NCBI GenBank assembly: GCA_019426215.1
Contig: CM033403.1
Location: 7,214,012 to 7,278,011 of the forward strand
Direction: 5' to 3'
Source of the DNA: Buddleja alternifolia
Lineage: Eukaryota; Streptophyta; Magnoliopsida; Lamiales; Scrophulariaceae
DNA length: 64,000 bases
Both the position numbers and the translations under genes were made by a program. Each line of letters begins with the position of its first letter. Positions within the stretch are counted from its first letter, which is position 1. Below are positions 32,790-44,729 of this stretch, piece by piece. The notes under the pieces were generated by a model that did not search any database, was not told the DNA's origin, and saw only the letters and a list, made by a program, of their open reading frames with translations.

Positions 32790-33771
32790 TGTCACACAAG
32801 GAAACTTACTACTAAAAAGGGCGCACACTCGAGGCATGAATTCTAATAAAATTATATCCGAAATAAAACGTATGACAAATATCTTTTAATCAGGTGCTCC
32901 AGATAAACATTACTTCACATCTTAAGAAAAGATACTCGAATGAAAACTCAAGACAGGGAAAAACTAAACGTCAACGCCTTGCTATTACAAAGCAAAGATC
33001 TTCATGGATCACTCGGCTCCTGATGAGTCTCCATGCTCCTGCCTAAAGTGATCATCTATTGTCGGAAGGAAGGAAATAAAAAATATAGAGTATATGAGTA
33101 AAAGACTCAGTGAATGCCCAATGTGCGTGATGTGTTTATCAAATAGATATTGATTTTCCAAAACATAAGCATAAGTAAAAATTGTTTAAAAAAAAAATCT
33201 TTAGAAAGATTCAAACTTGTAATAGAAGATTTCAGACTTTCATAAATATCAAAGAGAGACAGAAATATACTTTCATCCAACTACCATTCAAAATTGTATG
33301 CATTAAAGGAATTTCAAATAAAAATCGATTATGACGATCAAATAACCAAATTGCTGATGCCAGACAATCTTATGAGTCCCAGCCAATAGTGACAGACCAC
33401 CTTATCACTCCAGGCGAAGAGCGATCTTACCAAATAGAAACACATGCTCGAGTATATGTGGAACAAATACTATTCAACACAACCACAAAAGGCTTCTGTG
33501 GTGCATTGTGAGGGAGTGGGCTATGGGGACTTGGGGTCTAACCGACAAATTCGCTACTGCTCAGCGGTACCCTTTGTACACCCAAGTCAAGTTGAATCCA
33601 ATTAATAAAAACAGATCCGAACAAAACAATACTAGTCATTGATCATCATAAACAAAACAAATTTCAAATTATGAAGAAACAAATGAGTTATCTTTAAAAT
33701 ATGAATTCGGGACATAAACATCCTTCATAATTTTCTAGGAGAAAGAAATTTTTCAAAAATAGATTTTTGAT

Positions 33772-33775
<4 letters not shown>
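32790..33775 (-). repeat. probable 5' LTR of an old gypsy element (direct-repeat copy 2)
   Basis: See 24931-25915, to which it is similar by eye in the high-80-percent range. It begins TGTCACACAAGG beside a primer-like site. The right limit is set where similarity fades into an (at)n run at 33776-33802. Confidence 0.6.
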
Positions 33776-33806
<31 letters not shown>

Positions 33807-35399
33807 ACTAAAAATTGAAATTTACGTAGATATATTCCCTCCAGTTTTCAAACGATACTATTATAGAGTTAAAGGGGCACTCACAGAATACTATAACCTC
33901 AAACTTGATCGGATGTCGAGAAGTCGGTTACGCTACATGTTGTGGTGAAGTAAATAACATTTCAAGCTTAACTGCATGAATACCTAAAAATTCTACCCTT
34001 GATACTCCCTCTTCCTAACTGAACTTATCCTACTAAATATGGCAAGATGCACAAAAAAATAGAATAATATAGACATATAGGTAATTTATTCAAACAAGAC
34101 TCAAGTAAGCCACAATTTGCGTAGTTTTGTTGTAGAATTTCTTGTAAATTATGAAAATCAGAGTTTTCTCTGCAACTTTGGAGAAACACAAAAATTATAT
34201 ATTGGAACATGCCATAAAAATTTAAAATTTAATTGAAATGGTTGTCCAGACAGATTTTCAAGACTGAAAATATTTTTTCAAAGTATTTTATAAAATACCC
34301 TGTTTTATCTAAATTTCCCAAATTTTGACACAAACTTTCTAATATATGTATATGTTTGTATAGTAAAGTTTTCAGAATAAACAAAAAATCTTCATGGTTG
34401 TCAATTAAGCCCAAATCAGTAGCATTTTTCAATCCCGCCAAACAGACTGGTAGCTTCACTTCAAGAATTTTTAAAAAAATTCACATAACTCCATTCTTTA
34501 CCAAATTCAAGAGAGAGGCTTACGACACAGATACAACTCAATATCATCAAGCTAAACACTCACTTATCACCCGAACAAATCTCTCATCTTGTCATTTATC
34601 ATTTTTAAGTTTCTCTCTCTTCTTGTCTCACATATCCCACAACCCCCAAACTTGTTTCTTTTTGATACCGGGGGTGTAATGATTCCAAAGCCAATCAGAA
34701 GTTCCATTTCATAGCCTAGTCGAGAGAACCATATTTTTTTATATATATATATATATATAAATATCTCTCGACTATTTAGCCAACTTTCAGTTCTTCATCT
34801 CATCCCCTCTTTTCACATAAAATCCAAACCTCCAATTATTTATCATAAGCAAGAACAACACCACCTTCTATACCACTAATCAATGAGCTTCAATACTTAA
34901 AACAAAGTGTATACCCAAATAATTATCAAATGATATGAAATTCCATGCTCTCTCAATTAGGAATTAGACTTTGTTTTTCTTTTAGACTAGAGGGTGGTTG
35001 GCATGTCTTATGAAAGAAAAGCGAATGGTGGTTTCTCGTATGCTTAGCACACTCCATTCTTATCAATAAAGCTCAAAGCAAGGTCTAGAGATTATGCAAT
35101 ATAGTGAAGGCTAAATATAAGGCTAAAGACAATGAAAGATGGCCTAAATCATTTCATGACTTTGCACAATCAATACACACTTCAAAGTCGACAAAAGTGA
35201 AAGTTCAATGCTTTACATCCTCAAAAAATTCACATAATCCTGGCTAAAAAGGCTTTCAAGGTATAAAATACGATATGTTGATCAAAGACGAAGGATTTCA
35301 TCTTAGATAAAGTGGAGACACTCAAACAAATCATGCTCCAAGCCAAGATATAACAAAACACGAATTTAAAACTCAACAAAGCTTTACATCCTAACACCA
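33776..35399. other. AT-rich region, no gene recognised
   Basis: Contains (at)n microsatellites at 33776-33802 and 34740-34760. Several short frames have no recognisable domain. The part next to 35400 may belong to the 3' untranslated region of the Athila-like element, but its 3' LTR was not found. Confidence 0.5.
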
Positions 35400-35474
35400 A
35401 ATCAAGTATGACATTTAATAAATGAATACAAATTGTGCTTAATTGCCACATCATAATTAAATTGGGACGTCTAA

Positions 35475-35490
35475 CCCACCCCCCCAACCA
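35475..35490 (-). other. G-rich tract downstream of the Athila-like extra ORF
   Basis: The minus strand reads GGTTGGGGGGGTGGG close to GGGGACAATGTGCTAGA. Such G-rich stretches are common downstream of coding regions in plant gypsy elements. Whether it is the true polypurine tract is unclear because no LTR follows. Confidence 0.4.
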
Positions 35491-35874
35491 ATCTAGCACA
35501 TTGTCCCCAATGAGCGGGCATACACATGTAATAGTAAGGGAAAGAAAGACGTCCCTGATAGATGAAGCTAACGGATGTCCAAGTAGTGAATGAGCAAGAA
35601 GGCGAAGAAGCTGCCAATAAAACCTAGCCATCTGAAGATAGAAAAAACAAGAAGAGACAAAAGTATTCATCATAACAACTTAGCACACACTAGAGAGAAT
35701 AATAAAAAAAAACAAAAAAAAAAAACACAGAAGCAAGAAAAAAAAGCTGAAAAGAAATCCAAAATACAATGCTTTCAAGGGAAATCAAAAGAAACGCAAG
35801 AAAAACCGAGAGGCAAAGCACAAGAACATTGTCCCGAAGAACAACATGCTTGTGGTTAACATCTCAGGGGCTAT

Positions 35875-37068
35875 CTAAGCGGCAACATCATCATCAACGG
35901 GATCAGCCCGCGGGCGCGAAGGAGAGTCCCAAATAGGCGGAGCAGGGGGAGAGCCTGAAAGATCGGGGGAGGTATTGAGCCAGGTGAGAGTGCTAACTTG
36001 AAAATCCCAAAGGCGTTTCTGGCGTCTCTCATATCGGAGCATCGAATTAGTCAAGTCAATCCGTAAATCTGCAATCTCCCCCGGGGTCTGATCAAATCCT
36101 TCATTCATATCCATCTTCAACTCCTTAAACTTGTCCTCTAAGTTCTCGTAACGAGCAGTGCTAGACGGAGGGGCGTTAAAGGGGTCGGTGGCCTCTCGCA
36201 TGTCAGGATGGGCATCATAAAAATTGTCATCTGCAGCCTGGGGCTTATTCTTCTCAGGTATACTAGAATCAATTAAGTCCCCCATGGGCTCCACATAAGT
36301 GTCAGTAGGAAGAGTCCGGACTCCAGATTTCTGAGCGAGGGCTGTAATCAAGTGAGGGTGAGCTATGTTTTGCGTGGTGCTCAAAGAAATAGATTCCTAT
36401 AATGACTTGTTCAACACATGAGCTAAATCGACGCTGAGGCCACTCATAATGGCATAGATAAGGGATGCACGCTTGGTCAAAACCATGTTTACTGATGTCG
36501 TAGGGAGGATACGAGCTATGATAAAGTGATACCACAATTTAGCTTCGGTCACAAGGGAAGCACGACGAAGTTTGACCGGAATGCCCCGAGTTCGAATCCA
36601 AGTGGACCCGGGCTTACAAATCATCTGAATAATATTCTCCCAATCCGGCTTGAAGTGCAAAAATTGCTCATTCATGAGAAAAGGAATCCCGAACAGCTCA
36701 TCAATAGTCCTAATGTCAAACTTAACCCACACATCTCGGACTTTGACCAGATCTTTCTTAATGCAATCAGGCTTGATAGCATTTGCATAGAATTCGCCAA
36801 CAATGGCTAGAATAGCATGTGCAGGGGAAGTAACAAATTTGGTCCAATGCCGAGCCTCAATCTGATCTAAAATGCACTGATACTTGCGAGAGACCTTCAG
36901 ACCTCGCTCGAGTATGAGTTTCTTGCCCGCGAATATCGTGAGATAGCGTTGAGAAGCCTCAAAACTAACAAATTTTTGTTTATCGTAGTCCTTGGCGACG
37001 GGCAATGGAAGGGGTGGCGGAGCCTGAGAAGAAGAACCCTCGTTGGCCTTGTGCTTAGAGCGACTCAT
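35875..37068 (-). pseudogene. extra ORF in envelope position (putative plant transposon protein family), split by an in-frame TAG
   Basis: The first part, 223 residues from 37068, has features of the plant transposon-protein family (PF20167-like): QKFVSFEASQRYLTIFAGKKLILERGL, EFYANA, VWVKFDIRTIDELFGIP, TEAKLWYHFIIARILPTTS and ASLIYAIMSGLSVDLAHVL. A TAG at 36397-36399 follows (KSL-stop-ESIS). The frame then runs on for about 170 residues with an acidic, Pro-rich tail containing a short heptad-like stretch (YENLEDKFKELKMDMNEGF). No signal peptide or membrane segment is visible, so an envelope role is not supported by the sequence. It is on the element's strand and downstream of integrase, so it is probably an accessory ORF of the element. 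Confidence 0.75.
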
Positions 37069-38192
37069 ACTGGCAAAGACAATTATACATGCTCACAAAC
37101 AATGCACTCACCACAAACCCACAACAATTAATAACAACAATTCCAACTCCTCCAACACGTATGCTTAAATCCACAACAAATCATCAACGAATACCATAAC
37201 CATCAACTAACGCTCAACAACCAACATAATATAGCAATGAAATCTCGAATACAAATATGAGCCGACAAGGCGTGCAATAGTCGAAGTAAGCAAAACAGGA
37301 CAAAGCTCTTACCGAAATCAACGAGAATGATAACGAAGAGGAAAGGACACCCAAAAGAGCCCTGAAGAGTCGAAATCTACACAATAGCACCCTAAATTTT
37401 CAGACCAAATGGACAACTAGCCCCCTAAATGCTGAAAAGCGACCACAGAGCCCTCGAAACCGGAAGAAATTTCACAAACAGCCCCTATATGCAGAATATT
37501 TGCACAAATCGATCTCCAAGCTTAGGAAATCAAACAAAATCACACCATAATTGGAAGATATGGAACAAAAATCGGCCAAAGCAAGAACCCTACCCAAAAT
37601 CACATAAGGACACCCAAAAATCGAAAATAAATCGGTGGAAAAGAGAGGGAAAGGCCAAAAATATGATGGGTAGGGGTGATTTGGAAGAGTTGTGGTGAAA
37701 AATTGAAGAATTTGGGGTGGATAATAGGATTGAGGCGCGGGTAAGGGGTGGTGAGAGTGAACTGTTGAGAGAGAAAGTGAGAACACTGTTCTTGGGGGTG
37801 GATTTTAGTGGCAAAAATGGAAGGATTCCTGGATTTCTGGACCACGGTCCAAACAGTGTAAGACTGCGGTTCAGGACTGAGGTCTAAGTCTTGCAGGACC
37901 GCGGTCTGATGCCATTTTTGCTCCAAAATCTGGATCTCTGAAATTTTAGACCACGGTCTGAGTCTTGTAGGACCGCGGTCCAATGTCATGATCTTGAACA
38001 ATCGAATTTTTCAATGAAAGAACGCAATATCCATGACGGCATGATTCCCTGAAACGATAAATTGAACTAAAACAAATGAAGAAAACAAAAACGAAAAGAA
38101 GAAAACAAAAATGAAAGAAAGCATGTAAAAACGTGGGTTGCCTCCCACAAAGCGCTTGTTTATAGTCATTAGCTTGACTTTTTGAGTGTGGG
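37069..38192. other. Athila-like spacer between integrase and the extra ORF
   Basis: No supported gene. At 37838-37985 it contains a cluster of imperfect palindromes of the type gaccgcggtc (gaccacggtcc, gactgcggttc, gaccgcggtctg, gaccgcggtcc). The same motif recurs in the LTR and between gag and pol. Confidence 0.6.
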
Positions 38193-39500
38193 TCACGGAG
38201 ATGGATCGTGGAGCGGGACGGTTTGCTTGTCCTTGCTCCATCCTTGATGAGAATAATGCTTCAATCGGTGCCCATTTACGGTAAAAGCGCCCTTCACTTC
38301 GTCAGAAATATCAATGGCTTCGAATGGAAAAACCTTAGTAATAGTGAAGGGCCTCGACCACTTTGAGCGGAGTTTTTCGGGAAAAAGGCGAAGATGAGAG
38401 TTGTATAGAAGTACCACATCCCCAACCTTAAATTCCCGAGGTGTGAGACGTTGGTCATGCCATTTCTTAGTTCTTTCCTTATACAACTTCGCATTCTCAT
38501 AAGCCTCACGTCGAAATTCATCAAGCTCGTTGAGTTGGAGCAACCTGTTTTGACCTACAACTTGCATATCAAAGTTAAGCATTTTGATAGCCAAATACGC
38601 CCTATGCTCAAGCTTGACGGGAAGGTGACATGCTTTCTCGAAAACGAGACGGTAAGGTGACATGCCTATAGGGGTTTTAAACACAGTTCGATATGCCCAA
38701 AGGGCATCATCTAACTTGAGAGACCAATCCTTCCTAGAAGAACTAACCATTTTCTCTAGTATGCGTTTAAGTTCCCTATTTGACACTTCAACTTGTCCAC
38801 TCGTTTGAGGGTGAGACGGAGTAGAGACTTTGTGAGTGACACCATATTTAGTTAAAAGAGCATCAAAATGCTTGTTCCGAAAATGGGTGCCACCATCGCT
38901 AATGATTGCTCGGGGAGTGCCAAAACGAGTAAAAATATGCTTCTTTAAAAATCTTGTCACTACCCGAGCATCATTAGTTTGCAAGGCTTCGGCTTCAACC
39001 CACTTTGACACGTAATCAACTGCTACTGGTATGTATTTGTGGGAATGAGAACTAGGAAAAGGACCCATAAAATCAATTCCCCACACATCAAAAAGCTCAC
39101 ATTCTAGCATATTATTTAAAGCCATCTCATGCTTTCGAGAAATCTTACCAACACGTTGCCATTTATCACATGATGCAACAAAAGCATGACTATCTTTAAA
39201 TAAAGTAGGCCAGAAGAAACCTGACTGTAGCACCTTGAGAGCGGTCTTAGTGGGTCCGAAGTGTCCACCAACGACACCATCATGACAGTGGCTTAGAATG
39301 GACATTGTCTCCTCAAATGGAACACACCTCCGGATAATCCGATCTGCACACACCTTAAACAGAAAGGGATCATCCCACAGATAGGAATTTCTTCCTCTGA
39401 TGATAAGTAAGATCTGGAGGAAGTTCCTTTGTGACAAGATAATTTTCATAATCAGCATACCAAGGGTGGGGTCCATTAACGATAGCATAGAGATGTTCAT
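38193..39500 (-). pseudogene. Athila-like integrase
   Basis: The long frame carries the zinc-binding region ([27 protein letters not shown].. [12 protein letters not shown]) and the core with the catalytic triad: Asp in [12 protein letters not shown], Asp in [10 protein letters not shown] and Glu in [13 protein letters not shown]-terminal binding region ([28 protein letters not shown]) follows. It has no chromodomain, as expected outside the chromoviruses. The first 35 or so residues are in the wrong frame for the family, indicating a shift near 39385. Confidence 0.92.
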
Positions 39501-40815
39501 CCGGGGAAATCTTCTAATATTGGTGTCTCATCTAAAGTATCTACCCGATATTCCTCAATTCTAGATAGGTGGTCCGCTACAACGTTTTCTACCCCCTTTT
39601 TGTCTCTAATCTCTAAGTCATATTCTTGTAGCAACAGAATCCATCGGATTAACCTAGGTTTGGCATCTTTTTTAGAGAGGAGGTACTTAAGAGCCGAATG
39701 GTCGGTGTATACAATCACTTTATTCATGACAAGGTATGAGTGGAACTTATCAAAGGCGAATACGACAGCTAGTAACTCTTTTTCAGTAGTTGCATAATTC
39801 TGTTGTGCATCATTAAGTGTTTACTAGCATAGTAAATCGTTCGAAATACCTTGTCCTTGCGTTGACCAAGGACTGCACTGACTGCAAAGTCGCTGGCATC
39901 GCACATTATCTCAAATGGGAGGCTCCAATCGGGTGCTACCATCACGGGAGCCATGATCAACTTTTCTGGAAGAGTGTGAAATGCCTGCAAGCATGAAGCA
40001 TCAAAATCAAATGATACATCTTTGATGAGGAGGTTAGACAGAGGTTTAGAAATATCTGAGAAATTCTTAATGAACCGTCTGTAAAACCCAGCCTGACCCA
40101 AGAAACTCCTCACTCCTTTGACAGATGTGGGAGGAGGAGGAAGTTTCTCAATTACTTCCACTTTAGCGGGATCCACCTCAATGCACTTTTGTGAGATACG
40201 ATGGCCCAAAACTATGCCCTCCTGTACCATAAAGTGACACTTCTCCCAATTTAAAACAAGGTTAGTGTCCTCACATCTCTGTAAAACCAATGACAAATTA
40301 GTCAAGCAAGCATCAAATGAAGATCCAAAAATAGAGAAGTCGTCCATGAATATCTCAATAAAATTTGCAACCATGTCATGAAAGATAGCCATCATACACC
40401 GCTGAAAGGTGGTGGGTGCATTACAAAGCTCAAATGGCATTCTTCTATAAGCAAATGTACCATAAGGACAAGTGGAAGTAGTTTTCTCTTGATCCTCAGG
40501 TGAAATAGCAATTTGATTATATCCCGAATAGCCATCTAGAAAACAATAAAATTCATGTCCCGCTAACCTTTCTAGCATTTGGTCAATGAAGGGAAGTGGA
40601 AAGTGATCTTTTCTAGTAGCATCATTCAATTTCCTATAGTCAATGCACACACGCCAACCCGTCATCGTACGAGTTGGGAGTAACTCATTTTTCTCATTAG
40701 AGATAACAGTTATTCCTCCTTTCTTTGGCACGACTTGGGTTGGACTTACCCATGCACTATCAGAAATAGGATATATGATACCTGAGTCAAGCAATTTAAT
40801 CACTTCCTTTTTCAC
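39497..40815 (-). pseudogene. Athila-like reverse transcriptase and RNase H
   Basis: Reverse transcriptase signatures: WVSPTQVVPKKGG, TGWRVCIDYRKLNDATRKDHFPLPFIDQMLERL, YCFLDGYSGYNQI, FELCNAPTTFQRCM and the catalytic FMDDFSIFGSSF. Then come HFMVQEGIVLGHRIS and RSFLGQAGFYRRFI, followed by RNase H ([48 protein letters not shown]). A one-base loss near 39822 (taaacactt) separates the two halves of RNase H. It joins the protease ORF upstream across a TAA at 40822-40824. The catalytic aspartates are present. Confidence 0.92.
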
Positions 40816-40821
40816 TACCTC

Positions 40822-42123
40822 TTACATCATTCGGTTTAATCTCCTTTGAGGTTGGACTGTGGTCTTGTAATTGTCCTCCATTAAGATTTTATGCATACAA
40901 ATTGCTGGACTAATTCCCTTAATATCTGCAATTTTCCAGCCGAACGCTCTCTTGTGCTTCCTCAACACTCGCAAAAGTTTTTCTTCCATGCTTTCTGTCA
41001 AAGATGAAGAAATAATCATAGGTAAGGTTTCTGAAGTATTAAGGAAAGCATATTTTAAATGAGAAGGTAGAGGTTTGAGTTCGAGTGTCGGAGGTTCTTC
41101 TATAGATGGCTTTGGTGGAGAGGCTAGTGGGCGGTCTAAAGATTCGAATCTTGGTCGGTAACCCCGCTTATGATGCGGATTGGCTTCTAGGCTAGCCAAT
41201 GTCTCTTGTAAATGGTCCACGTCGGCCTCTTTGTCCGTAGGACCAATTAAGCATGTCTTTAGTGGGTCATCATAACTGTGAAGCTGAAAATACTCAACAA
41301 AGGCATGACCAACAATATCAATTCGAAAACAAGTGGGAGTAGGGGAAGGGTGCCTCATTGCTTGATACACATTGAAAGTAACATGATCATAACCTACTCT
41401 TAGTATGAGCTTACCATTAGCTACATCAATTAAAGCTTTACCCGTATTAAAAAATGGACGACCCAAAATAAGTGGCATCTCGACGTCTTCTTCCATGTCC
41501 AAAACTATAAAGTCCACCGGAAAGATGAACTTATCAACTTTGACTAGTACGTCTTCTACCATCCCCCGTGGATACTTAATGGATCGATTCGCCAATTGGA
41601 GAGAAATTGTGGTTGGCTTTGGTTCTCCGAGTCCCAACTTCCTGAAATGCGAGAAAGGAAATAGATTAATACTTGCTCCTAAATCACAAAGAACTTTAGA
41701 GAAAGTAAGAGAGCCAATGGTGCAAGGGATCGAGAAACTCCCTGGATCCTTAAGCTTAGGGGGAAGCTTATTTTGAAGTATTGCGGAACATTCCTCGGTG
41801 AGTGCAACGGTGGCATGTTTCTCAAGCTTGCATTTGTTCGAGAGAATTTCCTTAAGAAACTTAGCATAGCTTGGCATTTGAAGGATAGCATCTGAAAAAG
41901 GAATGCTAATGCGCAATTGTTTAAACATTTCTATGAATTTAAGATATTGAGCATCGAGTTTCCCCCTTTTTAGTGCAAGAGGAAAGGGTGGACGAGGCTG
42001 CACTGGTACATGAGCTGCATAGGACGCAGAGTCGAAGCCATCCGAAGCAGGCAGTTGGACCGCTGTCTGATCATCATTGGACCGCGGTTTAGGACCGTGG
42101 TCCACTTCTGAAAAATTTGACAC
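40822..42123 (-). pseudogene. Athila-like protease and gag-pol linker
   Basis: 433 residues. The N-terminal linker is followed by a gag C-terminal segment (FIEMFKQLRISIPFSDAILQMPSYAKFLKEILSNK), then the retroviral aspartic protease fold with CDLGASINLFPFSHFRKLGLGE (where the usual D-T/S-G is DLGAS), LILGRPFFNTGKALIDVANGKL, and the linker into reverse transcriptase. The frame ends at TAA 40822-40824, where relatives have a sense codon. It overlaps the upstream gag frame near 42110. Confidence 0.88.
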
Positions 42124-42590
42124 TGGATTGTTGGACCGCGGTCTGAGTCTGATTTCTGGGAATTTTCAGCATGTATTTCTTTACCACTTTGCAATGCGAT
42201 GGCCTGAATCTGCTCTTTCGGGTTCTTTTCTGTATCGCTATGGAGTGACCCCGGTGTTCTACCCGAAAGTTGACTTGCCAATTGTCCCAATTGAGTTTGT
42301 ATGTTGCTCATGTTAATTTCAAGGTTGTGGCTCCTCTCATCATTTTTCTTTATATATTGGAGCATCAATTCCTCAAAACTCGGTCTCTTTTCTTGTGGTT
42401 GGGAGCCTCCTTGTTTGTGAAATGTGTTGGGTTGAAAACCCCCTTGGCATTGAAATGGCGGTCTATCAACGTGTGTTTGAAATCCGGGGGGTTGCTTCAC
42501 CACATTGTTGTTATTACTCCATGAGAAGTTCGGGTGATTTCTCCACCCCGGGTTATACCTTTCAGAAAATGGGTCGTTTTGTGTCCTATT
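41970..42590 (-). pseudogene. Athila-like gag C-terminal part, right of the CACTA insertion
   Basis: Starting at the CACTA junction, the frame reads DPFSERYNPGWRNHPNFSW and GFQPNTFHKQGGSQPQEKRPSFEELMLQYIKKNDERSHNLEINMSNIQTQLGQLASQLSGRTPGSLHSDTEKN. This is the typical gag tail of this lineage. It continues the gag frame interrupted at 45014. A frame change near 42110 leads into protease. The region with gaccgcggtc palindromes lies here (42060-42140). Confidence 0.85.
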
Positions 42591-42612
42591 CACTACCACA
42601 AAAAAGTCCTAT

Positions 42613-43010
42613 TACAGCGCACCTATGGCAGCGGTTTTGAAAACTGCTGTAATAGGGGGTACTCGGTTCGGACCTATGACAGCGGTTCGAGCCGAACCGC
42701 TGTCATAGGGGTGCCAAAAAAAAAAAAAAATTGGACTTTTGGCAGCGGTTCAGCCGAACCGCTGCCACAAAGTTCACTTTTGGCAGCGATTCGGGCGGAA
42801 CCGCTGCCACAAGTGCACTTTTGGCAGCGGTTCAGCCGAACCGCTGCCACAAAGTTCACTTTTGGCAGCGGTTCGGGCGGAACCGCTGCCACAAGTGCAC
42901 TTTTGGCAGCGGTTCGGGCAGAACCGCTGCCAAAAGTTGTCAAAAAAAAAAAAATAAATTTTTTTTTAACTTTGTGGCAGCGGTTCTGCCCGAACCGCTG
43001 CCAAAAGTTC
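42613..43010. repeat. CACTA 2 left subterminal palindromic repeats
   Basis: At least seven copies of a unit near 28-33 bases whose halves pair with each other (tggcagcggttc..gaaccgctgcca), near 42674, 42739, 42780, 42820, 42860, 42903 and 42975. CACTA transposases bind subterminal repeats. Here each repeat is itself a hairpin. Confidence 0.85.
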
Positions 43011-43039
43011 AAAATTTGGGCGGGTTTATTTCAAACCGG

Positions 43040-43283
43040 CCCCCCCTCTCTCTCACTCTCACTCTCACTCTCTCACTCTCTCTCTCTCTCTCTCTCAACT
43101 CTCTCACCACCACCACCACCGCCGACGCCCACCTCTGCCTCTGCCGCCGACGCCGACGCCGCCCACCTCCGCCGCCGCCGCCGCCGACGCCGACGCCGCC
43201 CTCCTCCGCCGCCGCCGCCGCCGCCGCCGCCTTCCATTTAGTTTTGGTATTTTTTTTTAGATAAATATACACACACACACACA
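43040..43283. repeat. CT, GCC and AC microsatellites in CACTA 2
   Basis: (ct)n at about 43045-43100, ccaccacc/gccgcc runs at 43105-43235 and (ac)n at 43269-43285. They give proline, alanine or threonine runs in translation but no gene. Confidence 0.9.
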
Positions 43284-43299
43284 CATAGAGTATATATAG

Positions 43300-44390
43300 A
43301 TGTATGTATATGTGGGTGTATGCATATATATGTGGGTGTATGTATATTTGTGTATGTGTGGGTGTATTTATATTTATGTATATGTGGGTGTATGTGTATG
43401 TATATTTGTGTATGAATATTTGTGTATGTATATATGTGGATGGGTGTATGTATATTTGTGTATTTATATTTGTGTATTTATATTTGTGTATATGTGGGTG
43501 TATGTGTATGTATATTTGTGTATGAATATTTGTGTATGTATATATGTGGATGGGTGTATGTATATTTGTGTATTTATATTTGTGTATATGTGGGTGTATG
43601 TGTATGTATATTTGTGTATGAATATTTGTGTATGTATATATGTGGATGGGTGTATGTATATTTGTGTATTTATATTTGTGTATATGTGGGTGTATGTGTA
43701 TGTATATTTGTGTATGAATATTTGTGTATGTATATATGTGGATGGGTGTATGTATATTTGTGTATATGTGGGTGTATGTGTATGTATATTTGTGTATGAA
43801 TATTTGTGTATGTATATATGTGGATGGGTGTATGTATATTTGTGTATTTATATTTGTGTATATGTGGGTGTATGTGTATGTATATTTGTGTATGAATATT
43901 TGTGTATGTATATATGTGGATGGGTGTATGTATATTTGTGTATATGTGGGTGTATGTGTATGTATATTTGTGTATGAATATTTGTGTATGTATATATGTG
44001 GATGGGTGTATGTATATTTGTGTATTTATATTTGTGTATATGTGGGTGTATGTGTATGTATATTTGTGTATGAATATTTGTGTATGTATATATGTGGATG
44101 GGTGTATGTATATTTGTGTATATGTGGGTGTATGTGTATGTATATTTGTGTATGAATATTTGTGTATGTATATATGTGGATGGGTGTATGTATATTTGTG
44201 TATATATATGTTCATGGGTGTATGCATATATGTGTATATGTTAATGGGTGTATTTGTGTATGTGTGGGTGTGTGTATATTTGTGTATGTATATATGTGGA
44301 TGGGTGTATGTATATTTGTGTATATGTTGATGGGTGTATGTATATTTGTGTATGTGTGGGTGTACGTATATTTGTGTATTTATGAAAATA
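43300..44390. repeat. TG-rich minisatellite with 82/96/110-base periods
   Basis: The phrase tatgaatatttgtgtatg recurs at 43411, 43521, 43617, 43713, 43795, 43891, 43973, 44069 and 44151. The spacings are 110, 96, 96, 82, 96, 82, 96 and 82, which differ by 14 bases, the length of a gtatttatatttgt-type submodule. The array ends in simpler tgtatatgtgggtg variants. Open frames in several phases are artefacts of the repeat. Confidence 0.95.
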
Positions 44391-44415
44391 TTTCTCGGTT
44401 GAAATTTTGCGGTGT

Positions 44416-44677
44416 TGGAATGACACGAAATTCACAAGGTCATAGAGAAACGGCATTCTGAACAAAACGCAAGACTTTGTCTTGCGCTCTCGTGATTTTA
44501 GCTATCCAAGATCGTTTAAGGCCTCAAATACGTGTTTTATTACAAAAATACGTATTTATGTAATAAAACGCGTATTTGAGGCCTTAAACGATCTCGGATG
44601 GCTAAAATCACGAGAGCGCAAAGCGTTTTGTTCAGAATGCCGTTTCGCTATGACCGTGTGAATTTCGTGTTATTCCG
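44416..44677. repeat. large palindrome with arms of about 130 bases
   Basis: The left arm (ggaatgacacgaaattcaca.. to ..attacaaaaatacg) pairs with the right arm (cgtatttatgtaat.. to ..gtgaatttcgtgttattcc) with few mismatches, one short insertion and almost no loop (centre near 44548). Transcribed, it would make a long hairpin RNA. No coding frame. Confidence 0.92.
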
Positions 44678-44729
44678 ACATGGTAACATTATAAACGATA
44701 AAATAAAATTAAAACAAAATAAATATACC

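Noticed and set aside
34356..34679. Plus-strand ORF of 107 residues
   Set aside because: AT-rich, no recognised domain, and no supporting flanking features.
37429..38001. Several 70-130 residue ORFs in the Athila spacer
   Set aside because: No family motif, overlapping frames on both strands, and located in a spacer between integrase and the extra ORF.
42534..43284. Open frames rich in Ser, Leu, Pro, Ala across the CACTA 2 left end
   Set aside because: They translate palindromic repeats, CT-runs and GCC-runs; they cross the CACTA terminus and the Athila gag border, so they are not genes.
43262..44400. CRISPR-like array
   Set aside because: Repeats have no unique spacers between them, and the genome is clearly plant nuclear; it is a minisatellite.
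43300..44460. Long open frames of Tyr, Val, Cys, Ile or His/Thr repeats on both strands
   Set aside because: They are produced by the TG-rich minisatellite in every phase. No start context, domain or splice evidence supports a protein.
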